From Halobacillus andaensis (lineage in GTDB: Bacteria > Bacillota > Bacilli > Bacillales > Halobacillaceae): a DNA stretch of 64,000 nucleotides. Positions 38,671 through 48,247 of this stretch are shown here, one piece after another. The notes under the pieces are model-generated. The model worked only from the letters and a program-made list of their open reading frames with translations, had not been told where the DNA came from and searched no databases. The DNA is taken from assembly GCF_014636475.1 (NCBI RefSeq), contig NZ_BMEL01000001.1, forward strand, positions 620,001 through 684,000, given 5' to 3'. Each line of letters begins with the position of its first letter. Within the stretch, counting starts at the first letter, position 1. The translations under genes and the position numbers were made by a program.

Positions 38671-39816
38671 TTATTTTAAATGGCTACGTACTCTTTCCCT
38701 AGTAGTCTTGTCTATAGATAGTATGGTTGATAAGTCAGGGGTATGAATAACTTGGTGGTTCGTCAGTTCTTGTTCAATGAGCTGCTCAATTTCCAGAAAT
38801 GAAATGTCATTATTTAAAAACAGTCGGACGGCTTCTTCATTTGCCGCATTTAAAACTGTCGTCATCGAACCACCTGTACGCCCTGCTTCGTATGCCATTC
38901 GTAAACAAGGAAACCTCTCCATGTCCATTTTTTCAAAATGTAATGTGGCTATTTCCTCTAGGTCGAGTTGTTTCGTCATCGGCAAGTCTAAACGATCCGG
39001 GTAAGTGAGTGCGTATTGAATAGGTACTTTCATATCTGGCGTACCAAGTTGGGCCATCACACTGCGATCAACAAATTCTACCATCGAATGAATGACACTT
39101 TCTCTATGAAGAATAACATGGATTTTATCATAAGGCACATTAAACAGCCAGTGGGCTTCAATAACTTCTAATCCTTTGTTCATCATAGAAGCGGAATCAA
39201 TCGTAATTTTAGCACCCATACTCCAGTTGGGATGGTTTAAAGCATCTTTAACTGTAACCCCGGCTAATTCCTCGCGCTTTTTATCTCGAAAACTTCCACC
39301 TGAAGCCGTAATGATTAATTTATAAATGTCTTTGGCGTTTTCTCCGTTTAAAGCCTGATAGATCGCGGAATGCTCACTGTCCACTGGCAGTAACTCTACG
39401 CCATGCTTATGAGCAGCTTCCATGACTAAATGGCCTGCAGTTACAAGAGTTTCCTTGTTTGCAATCGCAATGGATTTTTTTGCCTCAATTGCTTTAAGAG
39501 TTGCGGGGAGACCAATACTGCCCATTACGGCGTTGACTACTACATCAACAGAATCGGCAACACTTGCCTCAATTAAACCTCCACTTCCACTTAAAATCGT
39601 AGAGTGGTCAATTTCGCGTTCTAGTTTTTGTTTAGTATCCTCATCTTGAACGACTACAATCGCCGGGTTAAACTCTTGAATGAGTGGTACAGCTTCTTTT
39701 GTATTTCTGCCAAAAGCCATCGCGTGTAAAGAAAATTCTTCTTTGTGTGCTCTTAGTACATCGAGCGTCTGCAGCCCGATGGAGCCTGTTGCTCCTAATA
39801 ATGCAATTTGCTTCAT
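38671..39816 (-). CDS. dxr: 1-deoxy-D-xylulose 5-phosphate reductoisomerase
   Basis: 381 residues. NADPH motif [10 protein letters not shown], metal-binding DSEHSAIYQ and the loop ASGGSFRD. It is the second step of the MEP isoprenoid pathway and feeds UppS. I chose ATG at 39816 with GGGGG at 7-8 nt; an ATG two codons upstream is also in frame. Lies between cdsA and rasP, as in B. subtilis. Confidence 0.95.
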   Translation of the reverse strand: MKQIALLGATGSIGLQTLDVLRAHKEEFSLHAMAFGRNTKEAVPLIQEFNPAIVVVQDEDTKQKLEREIDHSTILSGSGGLIEASVADSVDVVVNAVMGSIGLPATLKAIEAKKSIAIANKETLVTAGHLVMEAAHKHGVELLPVDSEHSAIYQALNGENAKDIYKLIITASGGSFRDKKREELAGVTVKDALNHPNWSMGAKITIDSASMMNKGLEVIEAHWLFNVPYDKIHVILHRESVIHSMVEFVDRSVMAQLGTPDMKVPIQYALTYPDRLDLPMTKQLDLEEIATLHFEKMDMERFPCLRMAYEAGRTGGSMTTVLNAANEEAVRLFLNNDISFLEIEQLIEQELTNHQVIHTPDLSTILSIDKTTRERVRSHLK

Positions 39817-39856
39817 CCTCATTCCCCCAGATTACAACTTCTTTCTACACTTCTCG

Positions 39857-40648
39857 TCAGCTGGCGATAAATCCTATTAAGTGCAAAATCGGCAGCATGA
39901 AAATTAAGCTGTCAAATCGGTCGAGCACTCCCCCGTGACCAGGTAAAATCTTACCGGAATCCTTAACCGCGTAATGGCGTTTAAACGCTGATTCTACTAA
40001 GTCTCCTACTTGACCAGCCACCGAGATTAGCACCGTAACGAGTAATACGACAATCATTGAAGAATGCACAGGTTCGACAAGCTGAAAAATAAAAGCTACG
40101 ACGCACGCTAGTAGAATCCCGCCTACAGAACCTTCAATTGTTTTCTTTGGACTAATTTGAGGCCATAACTTCCTTTTGCCGAAGGCACGTCCAAATAAAT
40201 AAGCTCCTGTATCTGTAGCCCAGACGACAAACAAAGCATAAAAAATATACTCTAAGTCAGCGGCTCTCGTTTCGATTAAATAATAAAAACCCATTCCAAC
40301 GTAAAAAGCGGAGATAATTAGAAATCCAGCATCATCAAATGTAAAACGGTTTTTGACAAGTACTGTATAGCTTAGCAGTGCCAAAACAGCTAGTAAGGTG
40401 ATTTCTGCTTTCGTAATCGGGAGGTTGTACCCTCCAAACATATCTTCCTTATACATAAGAGACCACATGAGCAATAACGTGATCCCAGAGGCAATTGAAT
40501 ATCTGGCGATCTTCTTCATTCTCATTAACTCAAAAATAGCAATACTTGCAATTAAATAGACAAACAGCTGAAACGGCAGACCACCTAAAATGACTATGGG
40601 TAGAAAAATGAGTACTGCAACGACTGCTGTAATAGTTCTTTGTTTCAT
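39857..40648 (-). CDS. cdsA: Phosphatidate cytidylyltransferase
   Basis: 263 residues with about seven to eight membrane helices and the CDP-alcohol signature near the C-terminus (VKDSGKILPGHGGVLDRFDS). It makes CDP-diacylglycerol for phospholipids at the membrane. Starts 14 nt after uppS, so they are co-transcribed. Confidence 0.95.
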   Translation of the reverse strand: MKQRTITAVVAVLIFLPIVILGGLPFQLFVYLIASIAIFELMRMKKIARYSIASGITLLLMWSLMYKEDMFGGYNLPITKAEITLLAVLALLSYTVLVKNRFTFDDAGFLIISAFYVGMGFYYLIETRAADLEYIFYALFVVWATDTGAYLFGRAFGKRKLWPQISPKKTIEGSVGGILLACVVAFIFQLVEPVHSSMIVVLLVTVLISVAGQVGDLVESAFKRHYAVKDSGKILPGHGGVLDRFDSLIFMLPILHLIGFIAS

Positions 40649-40662
40649 TATACATTCACACC

Positions 40663-41430
40663 TTATATTCCGCCGTAACGACGCTTCCTATTTTGATAAT
40701 CATACAGAGCCTTTTCAAAATGGCTTTCATCAAAGTCAGGCCAAAATACTTCTGTGAACCAAAACTCTGAGTATGCAAGCTGCCACAGTAAGAAGTTGCT
40801 CAGTCTTTGCTCTCCGCTGGTTCTAATCAGCAAATCTGGTTCTAACAATTTGGATGTATACAAGTGAGAGGTAAACATCTCCTCGGTTACATCCGAGGCC
40901 GAAATGACACCTTTTTCCACGTTTTCCGCAATTTCTTTAACAGCATGTACCATCTCGTAGCGACTGCCGTAATTTAATGCGAAGTTTAAAATGAGTCCAT
41001 CATTGTCAGAGGTTTTCTCAATGGCATCCTTTATTGCTTTTTGCGTATGAGCAGGCAGGAGGCTTACATCCCCTATCGTTTGTACTTGAACGTTTCTATC
41101 GATTAATTCAGGTAAGTATGTACCTAGAAAATCAACAGGAAGCTTCATTAAAAAGTCCACTTCGTTTTTTGGCCGTTTCCAATTCTCTGTAGAAAACGCA
41201 TATAATGTTAAGATTTGTACACCAAGATCAGAGGCATGACGTACAATCTTCTTTACGACTCCCATTCCTTCTTTATGACCGGCTATTCGAGGCATACCTC
41301 TATTTTTTGCCCATCGACCATTTCCATCCATTATGATCGCTACATGTTTTGGAATATGATCATAATCTAAACCAAGGGTTCTATTTATCGTTTCTTTTTT
41401 ATTTTTTGAAAATGGAAACTTGATTGGCAT
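40663..41430 (-). CDS. uppS: Undecaprenyl pyrophosphate synthase
   Basis: 255 residues; the cis-prenyltransferase motif IIMDGNGRWAKNRGMPR (about 32-48) and RTSGEQRLSNFLLWQLAYSE. It makes the C55 lipid carrier for wall synthesis. First gene of uppS-cdsA-dxr-rasP. ATG with GGAGGATTATTC upstream. Confidence 0.95.
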   Translation of the reverse strand: MPIKFPFSKNKKETINRTLGLDYDHIPKHVAIIMDGNGRWAKNRGMPRIAGHKEGMGVVKKIVRHASDLGVQILTLYAFSTENWKRPKNEVDFLMKLPVDFLGTYLPELIDRNVQVQTIGDVSLLPAHTQKAIKDAIEKTSDNDGLILNFALNYGSRYEMVHAVKEIAENVEKGVISASDVTEEMFTSHLYTSKLLEPDLLIRTSGEQRLSNFLLWQLAYSEFWFTEVFWPDFDESHFEKALYDYQNRKRRYGGI

Positions 41431-41456
41431 GAATAATCCTCCAGTTCGGTGGCTCC

Positions 41457-41486
41457 ATTATATTATTATATACTATTATCCTACAA
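41457..41486 (-). promoter_or_regulatory. Sigma-A promoter of uppS-cdsA-dxr-rasP
   Basis: TTGTAG (41486-41481), 18-nt spacer, TATAAT (41462-41457), 27 nt before uppS and after the frr terminator. The remainder of 41487-41569 shows nothing further. Confidence 0.6.
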
Positions 41487-41569
41487 CATGCTCCCGTTCT
41501 CTTAAAGAGGATTTAAGAAAAGCGCAAAGGATTCTATGAAGACAAAAGATAAAGCATTACTATTGCATG

Positions 41570-41612
41570 GCAAAACAAAAGCCGCACTGCCATCCAGCAA
41601 CAGTGCGGCTTT
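41570..41612 (-). terminator. Terminator of frr
   Basis: Perfect 12-bp stem AAAGCCGCACTG/CAGTGCGGCTTT (41578-41589 with 41601-41612), 11-nt loop, then TGTTTTG on the minus strand. Confidence 0.92.
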
Positions 41613-41678
41613 ATAAACTTACGAAATGTTACGCAGTAGAAGGATGATAGAGCAGGTACACAGCCAAAGTGATTGAAC

Positions 41679-42236
41679 TTAAACTTCCATCATTTCTGCT
41701 TCTTTAGCTTTTGCTAATTTATCGATTTCAGCGATATTTTGGTCTGTTACTTTCTGAACATCATCTTGCGATGCACGAAGATCATCTTCCGTTAGATCTC
41801 CGTCTTTTTGAAGTTTTTTCAGTTGATCATTCGCATCACGGCGGATGTTACGAACTTGAACTTTAGCTTCTTCAGAATATTTGCCTACAACTTTTACTAA
41901 GTCTTTACGACGCTCTTCCGTTAGTGCCGGAATATTAATTCTTACGACATTTCCGTCACTTGAAGGTGCTAAACCGAGGTCAGCCTTTTGAATCGCTTTT
42001 TCAATTTCAGAAATCGCTGTTTTGTCAAAAGGAGTAATCACAAGTAAGCGTGGTTCTGGTGCTGATACTTGAGCCAATTGGTTTAGAGGCGTAGCTGCGC
42101 CATAATAATCGACGTATACGCTATCTAGTAAAGATGGGTTAGCTCTTCCTGCCCTTACAGTAGCTAATTGTCTAGAAAATGCCTGAACGGCTTGCTCCAT
42201 TTGTTGTTTCGTTTCGTTAATTACAGAGTCTGACAT
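41679..42236 (-). CDS. frr: Ribosome recycling factor
   Basis: 185 residues, exactly typical, with [20 protein letters not shown] near residue 27. It splits post-termination ribosomes with EF-G. Follows pyrH by 2 nt. ATG with GGGGGAAATA upstream. Confidence 0.97.
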   Translation of the reverse strand: MSDSVINETKQQMEQAVQAFSRQLATVRAGRANPSLLDSVYVDYYGAATPLNQLAQVSAPEPRLLVITPFDKTAISEIEKAIQKADLGLAPSSDGNVVRINIPALTEERRKDLVKVVGKYSEEAKVQVRNIRRDANDQLKKLQKDGDLTEDDLRASQDDVQKVTDQNIAEIDKLAKAKEAEMMEV

Positions 42237-42238
42237 GA

Positions 42239-42961
42239 TTATTTCCCCCTTACGATCGTTCCAATATTTTCGCCCATTACGGCTTTCTTAATGTTACCTT
42301 CTTCTGTAATAGAGAATACCAGTAAATCGATGTCGTTGTCCATACATAATGAAGATGCTGTTGAATCCATAACCCCAAGACCTTCATTTAGGACTTCTAA
42401 ATAAGATACTTTATCGTACTTTTTCGCATCTTCATTTATTTTAGGGTCGTCTGAATAAACGCCGTCTACATTATTTTTTGCCATTAAGATAACGTCCGCT
42501 TCAATTTCAGCCGCTCTTAAAGCAGCTGTCGTGTCTGTAGAGAAGTAAGGGTTACCTGTACCGGCAGCAAAGATCACGACACGTTTCTTTTCTAAATGGC
42601 GGATCGCTTTTCTTCTAATATACGGTTCAGCCACCTGTCTCATTTCAATAGAAGTCTGTACTCTTGTAGGTATGCCGATATTCTCCAAGCTATCTTGCAA
42701 CGCTAGAGAGTTCATAACCGTTGCAAGCATTCCCATATAATCAGCATTGGCACGATCCATCCCCATCTCACTGCCGACTTTACCGCGCCAAATATTGCCG
42801 CCGCCGACAACGACTGCCACTTCTACACCTAATTCAGCTACTTCCTTCACTTGTTTAGTGATCGACTTGATAACACGAGGCTCAATTCCGAACCCATTTT
42901 CCCCGCTAAGAGCTTCTCCACTCAGTTTTAATACAATACGTCGATAGCGCGCTGTAGTCAT
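42239..42961 (-). CDS. pyrH: UMP kinase
   Basis: 240 residues of the amino-acid kinase fold ([13 protein letters not shown] at about 8-20, [10 protein letters not shown]). It phosphorylates UMP to UDP. ATG at 42961 with GGAGG at 5 nt; upstream in-frame codons lie on the binding site. Order tsf-pyrH-frr is conserved. Confidence 0.96.
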   Translation of the reverse strand: MTTARYRRIVLKLSGEALSGENGFGIEPRVIKSITKQVKEVAELGVEVAVVVGGGNIWRGKVGSEMGMDRANADYMGMLATVMNSLALQDSLENIGIPTRVQTSIEMRQVAEPYIRRKAIRHLEKKRVVIFAAGTGNPYFSTDTTAALRAAEIEADVILMAKNNVDGVYSDDPKINEDAKKYDKVSYLEVLNEGLGVMDSTASSLCMDNDIDLLVFSITEEGNIKKAVMGENIGTIVRGK

Positions 42962-43028
42962 AGAAACCTCCATTTATTCCTGTTTAATCGTTTTGCTACG
43001 TTTATGTGTATATGTAGCTGTTTGGAAC

Positions 43029-43064
43029 ATTTTTTAAAATAGGGAACACACCGTGTCCCCTATT
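43029..43064 (-). terminator. Hairpin between tsf and pyrH
   Basis: 12-bp stem with one mismatch-like G-T pair (43038-43049 with 43053-43064, core ATAGGG), 3-nt loop and TTTAAAAAATG. It is probably a leaky terminator. Confidence 0.65.
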
Positions 43065-43074
43065 GGTAAATCTA

Positions 43075-43959
43075 TTATTTTTTAACTTGGCTCATTACTT
43101 CATCAGCAAAGTTTTCTTCACGTTTCTGCATGCCTTCTCCTACTTCAAAGCGTACAAACCCATTAATTTCCCCACCAGCAGCTGCAACATATTTCTTCAC
43201 TTTTTGGTCAGGATCTTTAACAAAGTCTTGTTCTAGCAAGCAAATTTCTTGGAAGAATTTGTTCAAACGTCCTTCTACCATTTTTTCTACGATGTTTTCA
43301 GGCTTTCCTTCGTTTAGAGCCTGTGTCTTAAGCGTTTCACGCTCAGCATTTACTTCTTCTTCAGGAATCTCATCACGAGATACATAACGAGGGTTAACTG
43401 CTGCTACGTGCATAGCCACGTCTTTCGCTGCAGCTTCGTCAGTAGATCCTTCAAGAACTGTCAGTACACCAATACGTCCACCCATGTGAGTGTAAGCACC
43501 GAATGCATCGTTATCTGTTTTCTCTTTAATGACAAAACGACGAAGAGAAATCTTCTCACCAATTTTTGCAACAATGTCCGTGATGTAATCGTTAAGCTTG
43601 TTTCCTTCTCCGTGAAGGTTTTGTTCTAGAGCTTCTTCTACTGTAGCTGGTTTTTGTTCTACAAGGTGTTTACCTAATTCTTTAAGAAGTGTTTGGAACT
43701 GGTCGTTCTTCGTAACGAAGTCTGTTTCACAGTTTACTTCTAGCAATGCAGCTGTATTACCTTCTACAGTGATATGCGCAGCACCTTCAGCAGCGATACG
43801 GTCAGCTTTCTTCTGCGCTTTTGAAATACCTTTTTCGCGTAACCATTCAAGTGCTTTATCCATATCTCCATCGGTTTCAGTTAGTGCTTTTTTGCAGTCC
43901 ATCATACCTGCGCCTGTTTTTTCACGAAGTTCTTTTACCATTTTAGCGTTAATAGCCAT
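43075..43959 (-). CDS. tsf: Elongation factor Ts
   Basis: 294 residues, with the N-terminal UBA domain and the motif [16 protein letters not shown]. It exchanges nucleotide on EF-Tu. Normal length; ATG with AAGGAGG upstream. Between rpsB and pyrH, as usual. Confidence 0.97.
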   Translation of the reverse strand: MAINAKMVKELREKTGAGMMDCKKALTETDGDMDKALEWLREKGISKAQKKADRIAAEGAAHITVEGNTAALLEVNCETDFVTKNDQFQTLLKELGKHLVEQKPATVEEALEQNLHGEGNKLNDYITDIVAKIGEKISLRRFVIKEKTDNDAFGAYTHMGGRIGVLTVLEGSTDEAAAKDVAMHVAAVNPRYVSRDEIPEEEVNAERETLKTQALNEGKPENIVEKMVEGRLNKFFQEICLLEQDFVKDPDQKVKKYVAAAGGEINGFVRFEVGEGMQKREENFADEVMSQVKK

Positions 43960-43984
43960 TGTTATAGCCTCCTTAAATATTCTT

Positions 43985-44025
43985 GCTTTAAAAAAGGTGA
44001 TAAAAGGTATACCCCCTTATCACCT
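43985..44025 (-). terminator. Hairpin between rpsB and tsf
   Basis: 9-bp stem AGGTGATAA/TTATCACCT (43995-44003 with 44017-44025), 13-nt loop, TTTTTAAAG on the minus strand, 12 nt after the rpsB stop. It probably sets the ratio of S2 to EF-Ts. Confidence 0.78.
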
Positions 44026-44037
44026 CTTGAACATCAA

Positions 44038-44778
44038 TTACTCTTCTACGGATTCTACTGCTTCAGCTTCTGCTTCTTCAGCTACTTCAGTTTCTTCACC
44101 TTGTTTAGCTTCAAGAACGGCATCAGCCATTTTAGCTGTAAGCAATTTAACCGCACGAATTGCATCATCGTTAGCTGGGATAACATAGTCGATTTCATCT
44201 GGGTCACAGTTTGTATCAACAATTCCAACTACCGGAATATTAAGTTTGTGAGCTTCTGCAATAGCAATGCGCTCTTTACGAGGGTCAATGACAAACATTG
44301 CATCTGGAATAGAAGTCATCTCTTTAATTCCGCCTAAGAATTTAACTAGACGATCTTTTTCTTTTAATAAGTCTACAACTTCTTTTTTAGGAAGCACATC
44401 AAATGTACCGTCTTCTTCCATACGCTCGATATCTTTCAAGCGGTTAATACGCTTACGGATTGTTTGGAAGTTCGTAAGAGTACCACCTAACCAGCGTTGG
44501 TTGATATAGTACATGCCACAACGAACCGCTTCGTCGCGTACAGTATCTTGTGCTTGTTTTTTTGTACCTACGAAAAGAATATTTCCGCCATCAGCGGCAA
44601 CTTGACGTACGTAGTTGAATGCTTCATCCACCTTTTTAACCGTTTTTTGCAGGTCGATGATGTAAATTCCGTTACGCTCAGTGAAGATGTACTTTTTCAT
44701 CTTCGGGTTCCAGCGACGGGTTTGGTGTCCAAAGTGAACACCAGCTTCTAAAAGCTGTTTCATAGAAATAACAGACAT
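44038..44778 (-). CDS. rpsB: 30S ribosomal protein S2
   Basis: 246 residues. Starts [27 protein letters not shown], with the family's conserved NRWLGG-like [10 protein letters not shown]. The C-terminal tail is very acidic. ATG with GGAGG about 7 nt upstream. It begins its own operon from a strong promoter after the fla/che operon. Confidence 0.97.
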   Translation of the reverse strand: MSVISMKQLLEAGVHFGHQTRRWNPKMKKYIFTERNGIYIIDLQKTVKKVDEAFNYVRQVAADGGNILFVGTKKQAQDTVRDEAVRCGMYYINQRWLGGTLTNFQTIRKRINRLKDIERMEEDGTFDVLPKKEVVDLLKEKDRLVKFLGGIKEMTSIPDAMFVIDPRKERIAIAEAHKLNIPVVGIVDTNCDPDEIDYVIPANDDAIRAVKLLTAKMADAVLEAKQGEETEVAEEAEAEAVESVEE

Positions 44779-44832
44779 TTGTAAATCCTCCTAGTGGTTT
44801 TTTTTAGTATCCTCCACCTTCATCATTTTTCG

Positions 44833-44865
44833 ATCTCAACTCTATTTAATAGAGCAACCTGAGAT
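44833..44865 (-). promoter_or_regulatory. Leader stem-loop of rpsB
   Basis: Outer ATCTCA/TGAGAT and inner CTCTAT/ATAGAG stems, with a 5-nt bulge on one side, in the 5' leader of rpsB. It is a candidate site for S2 autoregulation; no T-tract, so not a plain terminator. Confidence 0.45.
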
Positions 44866-44901
44866 TGAAATTAAAAGGTGTGTGTATTGACACCGTCAGT
44901 A

Positions 44902-44930
44902 AATATACCATAAACGCCCAGGTCAATCAA
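44902..44930 (-). promoter_or_regulatory. Strong sigma-A promoter of rpsB-tsf
   Basis: TTGATT (44930-44925), 17-nt spacer ending in TGG, and TATATT (44907-44902), giving a good extended -10. It starts only 11 nt after the stop codon of the swrB-like gene. Confidence 0.75.
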
Positions 44931-44940
44931 GAGAGGACGA

Positions 44941-45363
44941 TTATTTTTTTTGATGGAATTTAATAATTAACTCTGTCTCCGTTATCCCTAAATTAAGCTG
45001 CTTCGCTATATCATCTACCGTTTCTCCTTCTTTGTGGAGTTTAATTACTCTAGAATGAGGAGAAGGTTCGTAACGACGGTTCTCTTGAGAGGGGTGGGGA
45101 GGAAGATAAGATTCTCTCTTCTGCTCCCGGTTTTCTCTAGTGAAACCATTCTTATCTTGTCGGCTAAGATTTGTTTCTAATCGCTTATTCTCTTCTTTAA
45201 TCTCTAATAGATAGGAAGAGAATAGATCTTCAATTTCACGTGCTACTTCATTTCGACGTAATTCTATTTCCTCTGTACGCTTCACCCTTGTAAATAGAGT
45301 GAAAAGAGCGAAAATAATAATCCCGTTTATTATAAAGCTAATCACTAATAAAAAATACACCAT
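44941..45363 (-). CDS. swrB: SwrB/YlxL-like protein (DUF6115 type)
   Basis: 140 residues: an N-terminal transmembrane helix (about 3-24), a coiled-coil charged region (about 28-70), a variable linker, and a C-terminal helix-turn-helix-like segment (VIKLHKEGETVDDIAKQLNLGITETELII). In B. subtilis SwrB activates flagellar export and basal body assembly. Homology to SwrB is by position and architecture; sequence is divergent. It is the last gene of the fla/che operon, with no terminator before rpsB. Confidence 0.75.
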   Translation of the reverse strand: MVYFLLVISFIINGIIIFALFTLFTRVKRTEEIELRRNEVAREIEDLFSSYLLEIKEENKRLETNLSRQDKNGFTRENREQKRESYLPPHPSQENRRYEPSPHSRVIKLHKEGETVDDIAKQLNLGITETELIIKFHQKK

Positions 45364-45372
45364 ATCTTTTTC

Positions 45373-45495
45373 TCACCTACTAAAGTCTACGTGATTCCCT
45401 AAATAAGGAGGTTCTATTGTCCGTACCTCATCTTCATCTCTGCCCTCATCCTTAGAAGCAGAACGCCGGTTTTGAAAAGGATCAAACTCTAATGC
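45373..45495 (-). pseudogene. Coding-like remnant between sigD and the swrB-like gene
   Basis: 40 codons open to a TGA 9 nt before the swrB-like start, with protein-like composition (EFDPFQNRRSASKDEG, then an acidic stretch and EPPYLGNHVDFSR). No ATG, GTG or TTG start is present, and an in-frame TAA precedes it. Upstream, between 45499 and 45635, another frame stays open for about 40 codons. It could be the tail of a lost gene. I do not recognise the product. Confidence 0.35.
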
Positions 45496-45635
45496 TTACA
45501 CTTTTGTTGATACCTCATTCCCTTTATATAGCAGTTGTTAAATCATCATAGAATTTACCCTTCCATCTGAATCTTAAAATAGTTATATTTATTGTTTTAT
45601 TTGTTCCTGTACCTTTTTCATATAAATCCCCGTCT

Positions 45636-46406
45636 TTAACTAACTATATCCTCTAAAGAATGACGAAGTTTAAAAATGGCTTTTGCGTGAATTTGTGAAA
45701 TTCTAGAAGTAGTCAACTCCAAAATTTCACCAATTTCAGTGAGGGTAAGTTCTTTAGTATAAAATAAACTAACAACCAGTTGTTCCTTTTCATTTAATTG
45801 TTCAATTTGTTTTGCTAACTCTTGGTAATTCTCTTTTTGAACGATTTGATCTGCAGGAGATAAAGCAGCTTGATCTGGAATGGTGTACCCAATCCCCTCC
45901 TTATGCTCTTCCTTCCCTTCTTTAGGTTTATCTTCCATAGAAAGAACGTTAGCAAATAAGGAATCCTTCGTTACTTCTTCCACTTCTAAACGAGTCATTC
46001 CTGTTTTTTGAGCAATCTCTTCAGAAGTAGGGGGCCTCTTATAATACTGCTCTAATTCTTCAGCTGCGCTTTCAATTTTCTTTGATTTATCTCTTACTGA
46101 TCTAGGCAGCCAGTCTTCTTTACGTAATCCATCAATAATCGAGCCTCGTATACGGAACGAGGCGTATGTATCAAATTTTAAATCACGACTAATGTCAAAC
46201 TTCCTAAGAGCATCATATAAGCCGAGCAAACCAAGACTCCTTACATCTTCTTTACTTACACTTTTAGGTAAATGAGCCGAAATTCTTTGAACATGAAAGC
46301 TTACTAAATAGTCGTAAGCATGAACTAACTCATTAGCTGCCTCACTGCTTCCTTCATTAACCCATTGTTCCCACAACTCTTTTTCTGTTGACATAGAGCT
46401 CCTCAT
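45636..46406 (-). CDS. sigD: Flagellar RNA polymerase sigma factor SigD (FliA/WhiG family)
   Basis: 256 residues. Region 2 (about 15-85, LGLLGLYDALRKFD and FRIRGSIIDGLRKEDWLPRS), region 3 and region 4 (LTLTEIGEILELTTSRISQIHAKA). It transcribes motility, autolysin and late flagellar genes. The ATG at 46406 has GAGGAGGGG upstream; a second ATG four codons later is possible. In the fla/che operon, downstream of cheD as in B. subtilis. Confidence 0.95.
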   Translation of the reverse strand: MRSSMSTEKELWEQWVNEGSSEAANELVHAYDYLVSFHVQRISAHLPKSVSKEDVRSLGLLGLYDALRKFDISRDLKFDTYASFRIRGSIIDGLRKEDWLPRSVRDKSKKIESAAEELEQYYKRPPTSEEIAQKTGMTRLEVEEVTKDSLFANVLSMEDKPKEGKEEHKEGIGYTIPDQAALSPADQIVQKENYQELAKQIEQLNEKEQLVVSLFYTKELTLTEIGEILELTTSRISQIHAKAIFKLRHSLEDIVS

Positions 46407-46642
46407 CGTACCCCTCCTCAACCTGGACTTAACCTGAACAATGACTATTAGCAACCGAAATGGATTAAGATTTACGACTAAGCATGTGAATGTTCTTCAA
46501 TCTCAAAAGACAAAGAATACTGTTTGTGTTTGTCCCTGAAGTCTTCTCAATTTTTATACTATACTGTGAGACCAATGACGTTTCCTTTAAATGATGCAGC
46601 ATATACAGAAATCATGGCTGCCTTTCCGCTTTAAGGAGCCAA
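46407..46642 (-). other. cheD-sigD intergenic region
   Basis: 236 bp, longer than in B. subtilis. A 45-codon frame (46465-46602, starting MLHHLKETSLVSQ) and an 18-codon frame with AAAGG upstream (starts MISVYAASF) are open, but neither has family support. No clear promoter or terminator is seen. Confidence 0.3.
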
Positions 46643-47143
46643 TCATATCGTTTTCTCACCTTTATGAACCGTCCTGATTTTTAACAAACATGTAGATGAA
46701 TCAAACTCAATGGTTCTTCCGCTTTTACCGCCTACATCCTCTGCCACAATCAAAATGTTTAATTCGTTAAGCTTTCTTCTTACAGCTGCAATATTCCGGG
46801 GACCAATCCTCATTAGTTCGCTAGTAGAGCTAAACTGAAACATTTGGGCACCGCCTGCGATTTTAGCCTTTATTCTCTCGGGAGCGGCACCTTCTTTTAT
46901 TAATGCTTTGTAAACTTGTTCAATGCCTGTATCAGCAAATTTTGCAAGGTTATCACTTTGATTTTTGGCTGACTTTGAACTAGGAAGCATAATGTGAACC
47001 ATTCCTGCGACAGACTGAAGAGCATCAAATAACACAATACCAACACAGGACCCTAAGCCAGATGTTTTTAGAAGATCTGGGGCTGCAGCCAATTTCATGT
47101 CTGCTATCCCTAGCTTCACTAATGTACCGACTTTACTTATCAT
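46643..47143 (-). CDS. cheD: Chemoreceptor glutamine deamidase CheD
   Basis: 166 residues with catalytic Cys33 (GLGSCVGIV) and His50 (MVHIMLP). It deamidates receptor glutamines and partners CheC. Its ATG overlaps the end of cheC by 11 nt, so the two are coupled. Confidence 0.95.
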   Translation of the reverse strand: MISKVGTLVKLGIADMKLAAAPDLLKTSGLGSCVGIVLFDALQSVAGMVHIMLPSSKSAKNQSDNLAKFADTGIEQVYKALIKEGAAPERIKAKIAGGAQMFQFSSTSELMRIGPRNIAAVRRKLNELNILIVAEDVGGKSGRTIEFDSSTCLLKIRTVHKGEKTI

Positions 47144-47774
47144 GATGAAGCCCCAAAGACGGAAACAATTTTTCGTGAAAATCAGGATCAGGAAATAGAA
47201 AAAAATGTCCTTTCACCTGCTCGTGGTGACAACCTCTTGCTTCGAGTAACGTTTCAATGACAATCGCATCATCTCTGTATTGAGATCGCTCAATTAAGCC
47301 TGCACTTACGATAGCTCCTACCATATCCCTAACGACCACGGGTACAGATGGAGCCAGGTTTAATCTAGTAAAATCAGCTAAACTAGATAAATAGGAACCT
47401 GTGATAATATTTCCCAATTCTTGCAGCGCAGACTCACGTAGCTCACTTGAACAACGATTATCATTACTTCCTAAAAGCTGCACAACAAATGTATTGGCTT
47501 GATGCGGAGGAAGTATAAAAAACATACTGCCCGGCACATCCCCTTCAATCCGTACTCCAATTCCAACAGCTTCAGTCTCTGCTCCTCCCGCCAGTTTCAT
47601 GACTTCATTAAATTCCAGCACTTGAACAGAAGGCACCGTCATATCTATTTTTTTAGTTAGTAATGCAGAAAGTGATGAAGCTGCATGACCTGCACCAATG
47701 TTCCCTATCTCTTTAAGTGCATCTAACTGAATGTGTGAGAGTTCTCCATTGAAATCTATATTCTCAGCTTTCAA
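47133..47774 (-). CDS. cheC: CheY-P phosphatase CheC
   Basis: 213 residues, with two EXXN phosphatase motifs (DALKEIGNIGAG near 20 and ALQELGNIITG near 118). It dephosphorylates CheY-P when bound to CheD in the chemotaxis feedback. Overlaps cheW by 11 nt. Confidence 0.95.
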   Translation of the reverse strand: MKAENIDFNGELSHIQLDALKEIGNIGAGHAASSLSALLTKKIDMTVPSVQVLEFNEVMKLAGGAETEAVGIGVRIEGDVPGSMFFILPPHQANTFVVQLLGSNDNRCSSELRESALQELGNIITGSYLSSLADFTRLNLAPSVPVVVRDMVGAIVSAGLIERSQYRDDAIVIETLLEARGCHHEQVKGHFFLFPDPDFHEKLFPSLGLHHDK

Positions 47775-48231
47775 TTTCTTCTAGCTCTTTCATTTCATCC
47801 GTAGATAGAACTTTACTAAGATTAAGTAGAATGAACAATCGACGATCAACTTTCACTACGCCGCTTACGAAATCAGCATCTACCGTATCAATCACTTCCG
47901 GCGGGGGTTCAATCGATTCGACATTGTAATCCAACACGTCGTTTGCTGCATCGACAATTAACCCTACATCCATAGCATCAATGTTTGCTATTATGATCCT
48001 CGTACTATCATTGAAATCTGCTGTGCCTAAGTCGAACCTTTTTCTTAAGTCGATAACTGGTGTGACAACTCCGCGCAGGTTAATTACCCCTTCTACGAAT
48101 GGAGCAGTTCGAGGAACTCTAGTAATATGCATGACTCTTTCAATAGATCCGACTTGGTGAACAGGAATGGCATATTCCTCTTCACCTAGCTGAAAGACAA
48201 TTACCTTTATCGTTTTACTATTCGCTGCCAT
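47764..48231 (-). CDS. cheW: Chemotaxis coupling protein CheW
   Basis: 155 residues, one SH3-like CheW domain (VFQLGEEEYAIPVHQVGSIER). It links receptors to CheA in the polar array. Starts 16 nt after cheA. Normal length. Confidence 0.95.
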   Translation of the reverse strand: MAANSKTIKVIVFQLGEEEYAIPVHQVGSIERVMHITRVPRTAPFVEGVINLRGVVTPVIDLRKRFDLGTADFNDSTRIIIANIDAMDVGLIVDAANDVLDYNVESIEPPPEVIDTVDADFVSGVVKVDRRLFILLNLSKVLSTDEMKELEEIES

Positions 48232-48247
48232 CTATAAAACCCTCCCT

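Noticed and set aside
43769-44188. 139-codon plus-strand frame across the rpsB-tsf gap
   Set aside because: Antisense to two well-supported genes and their terminator.
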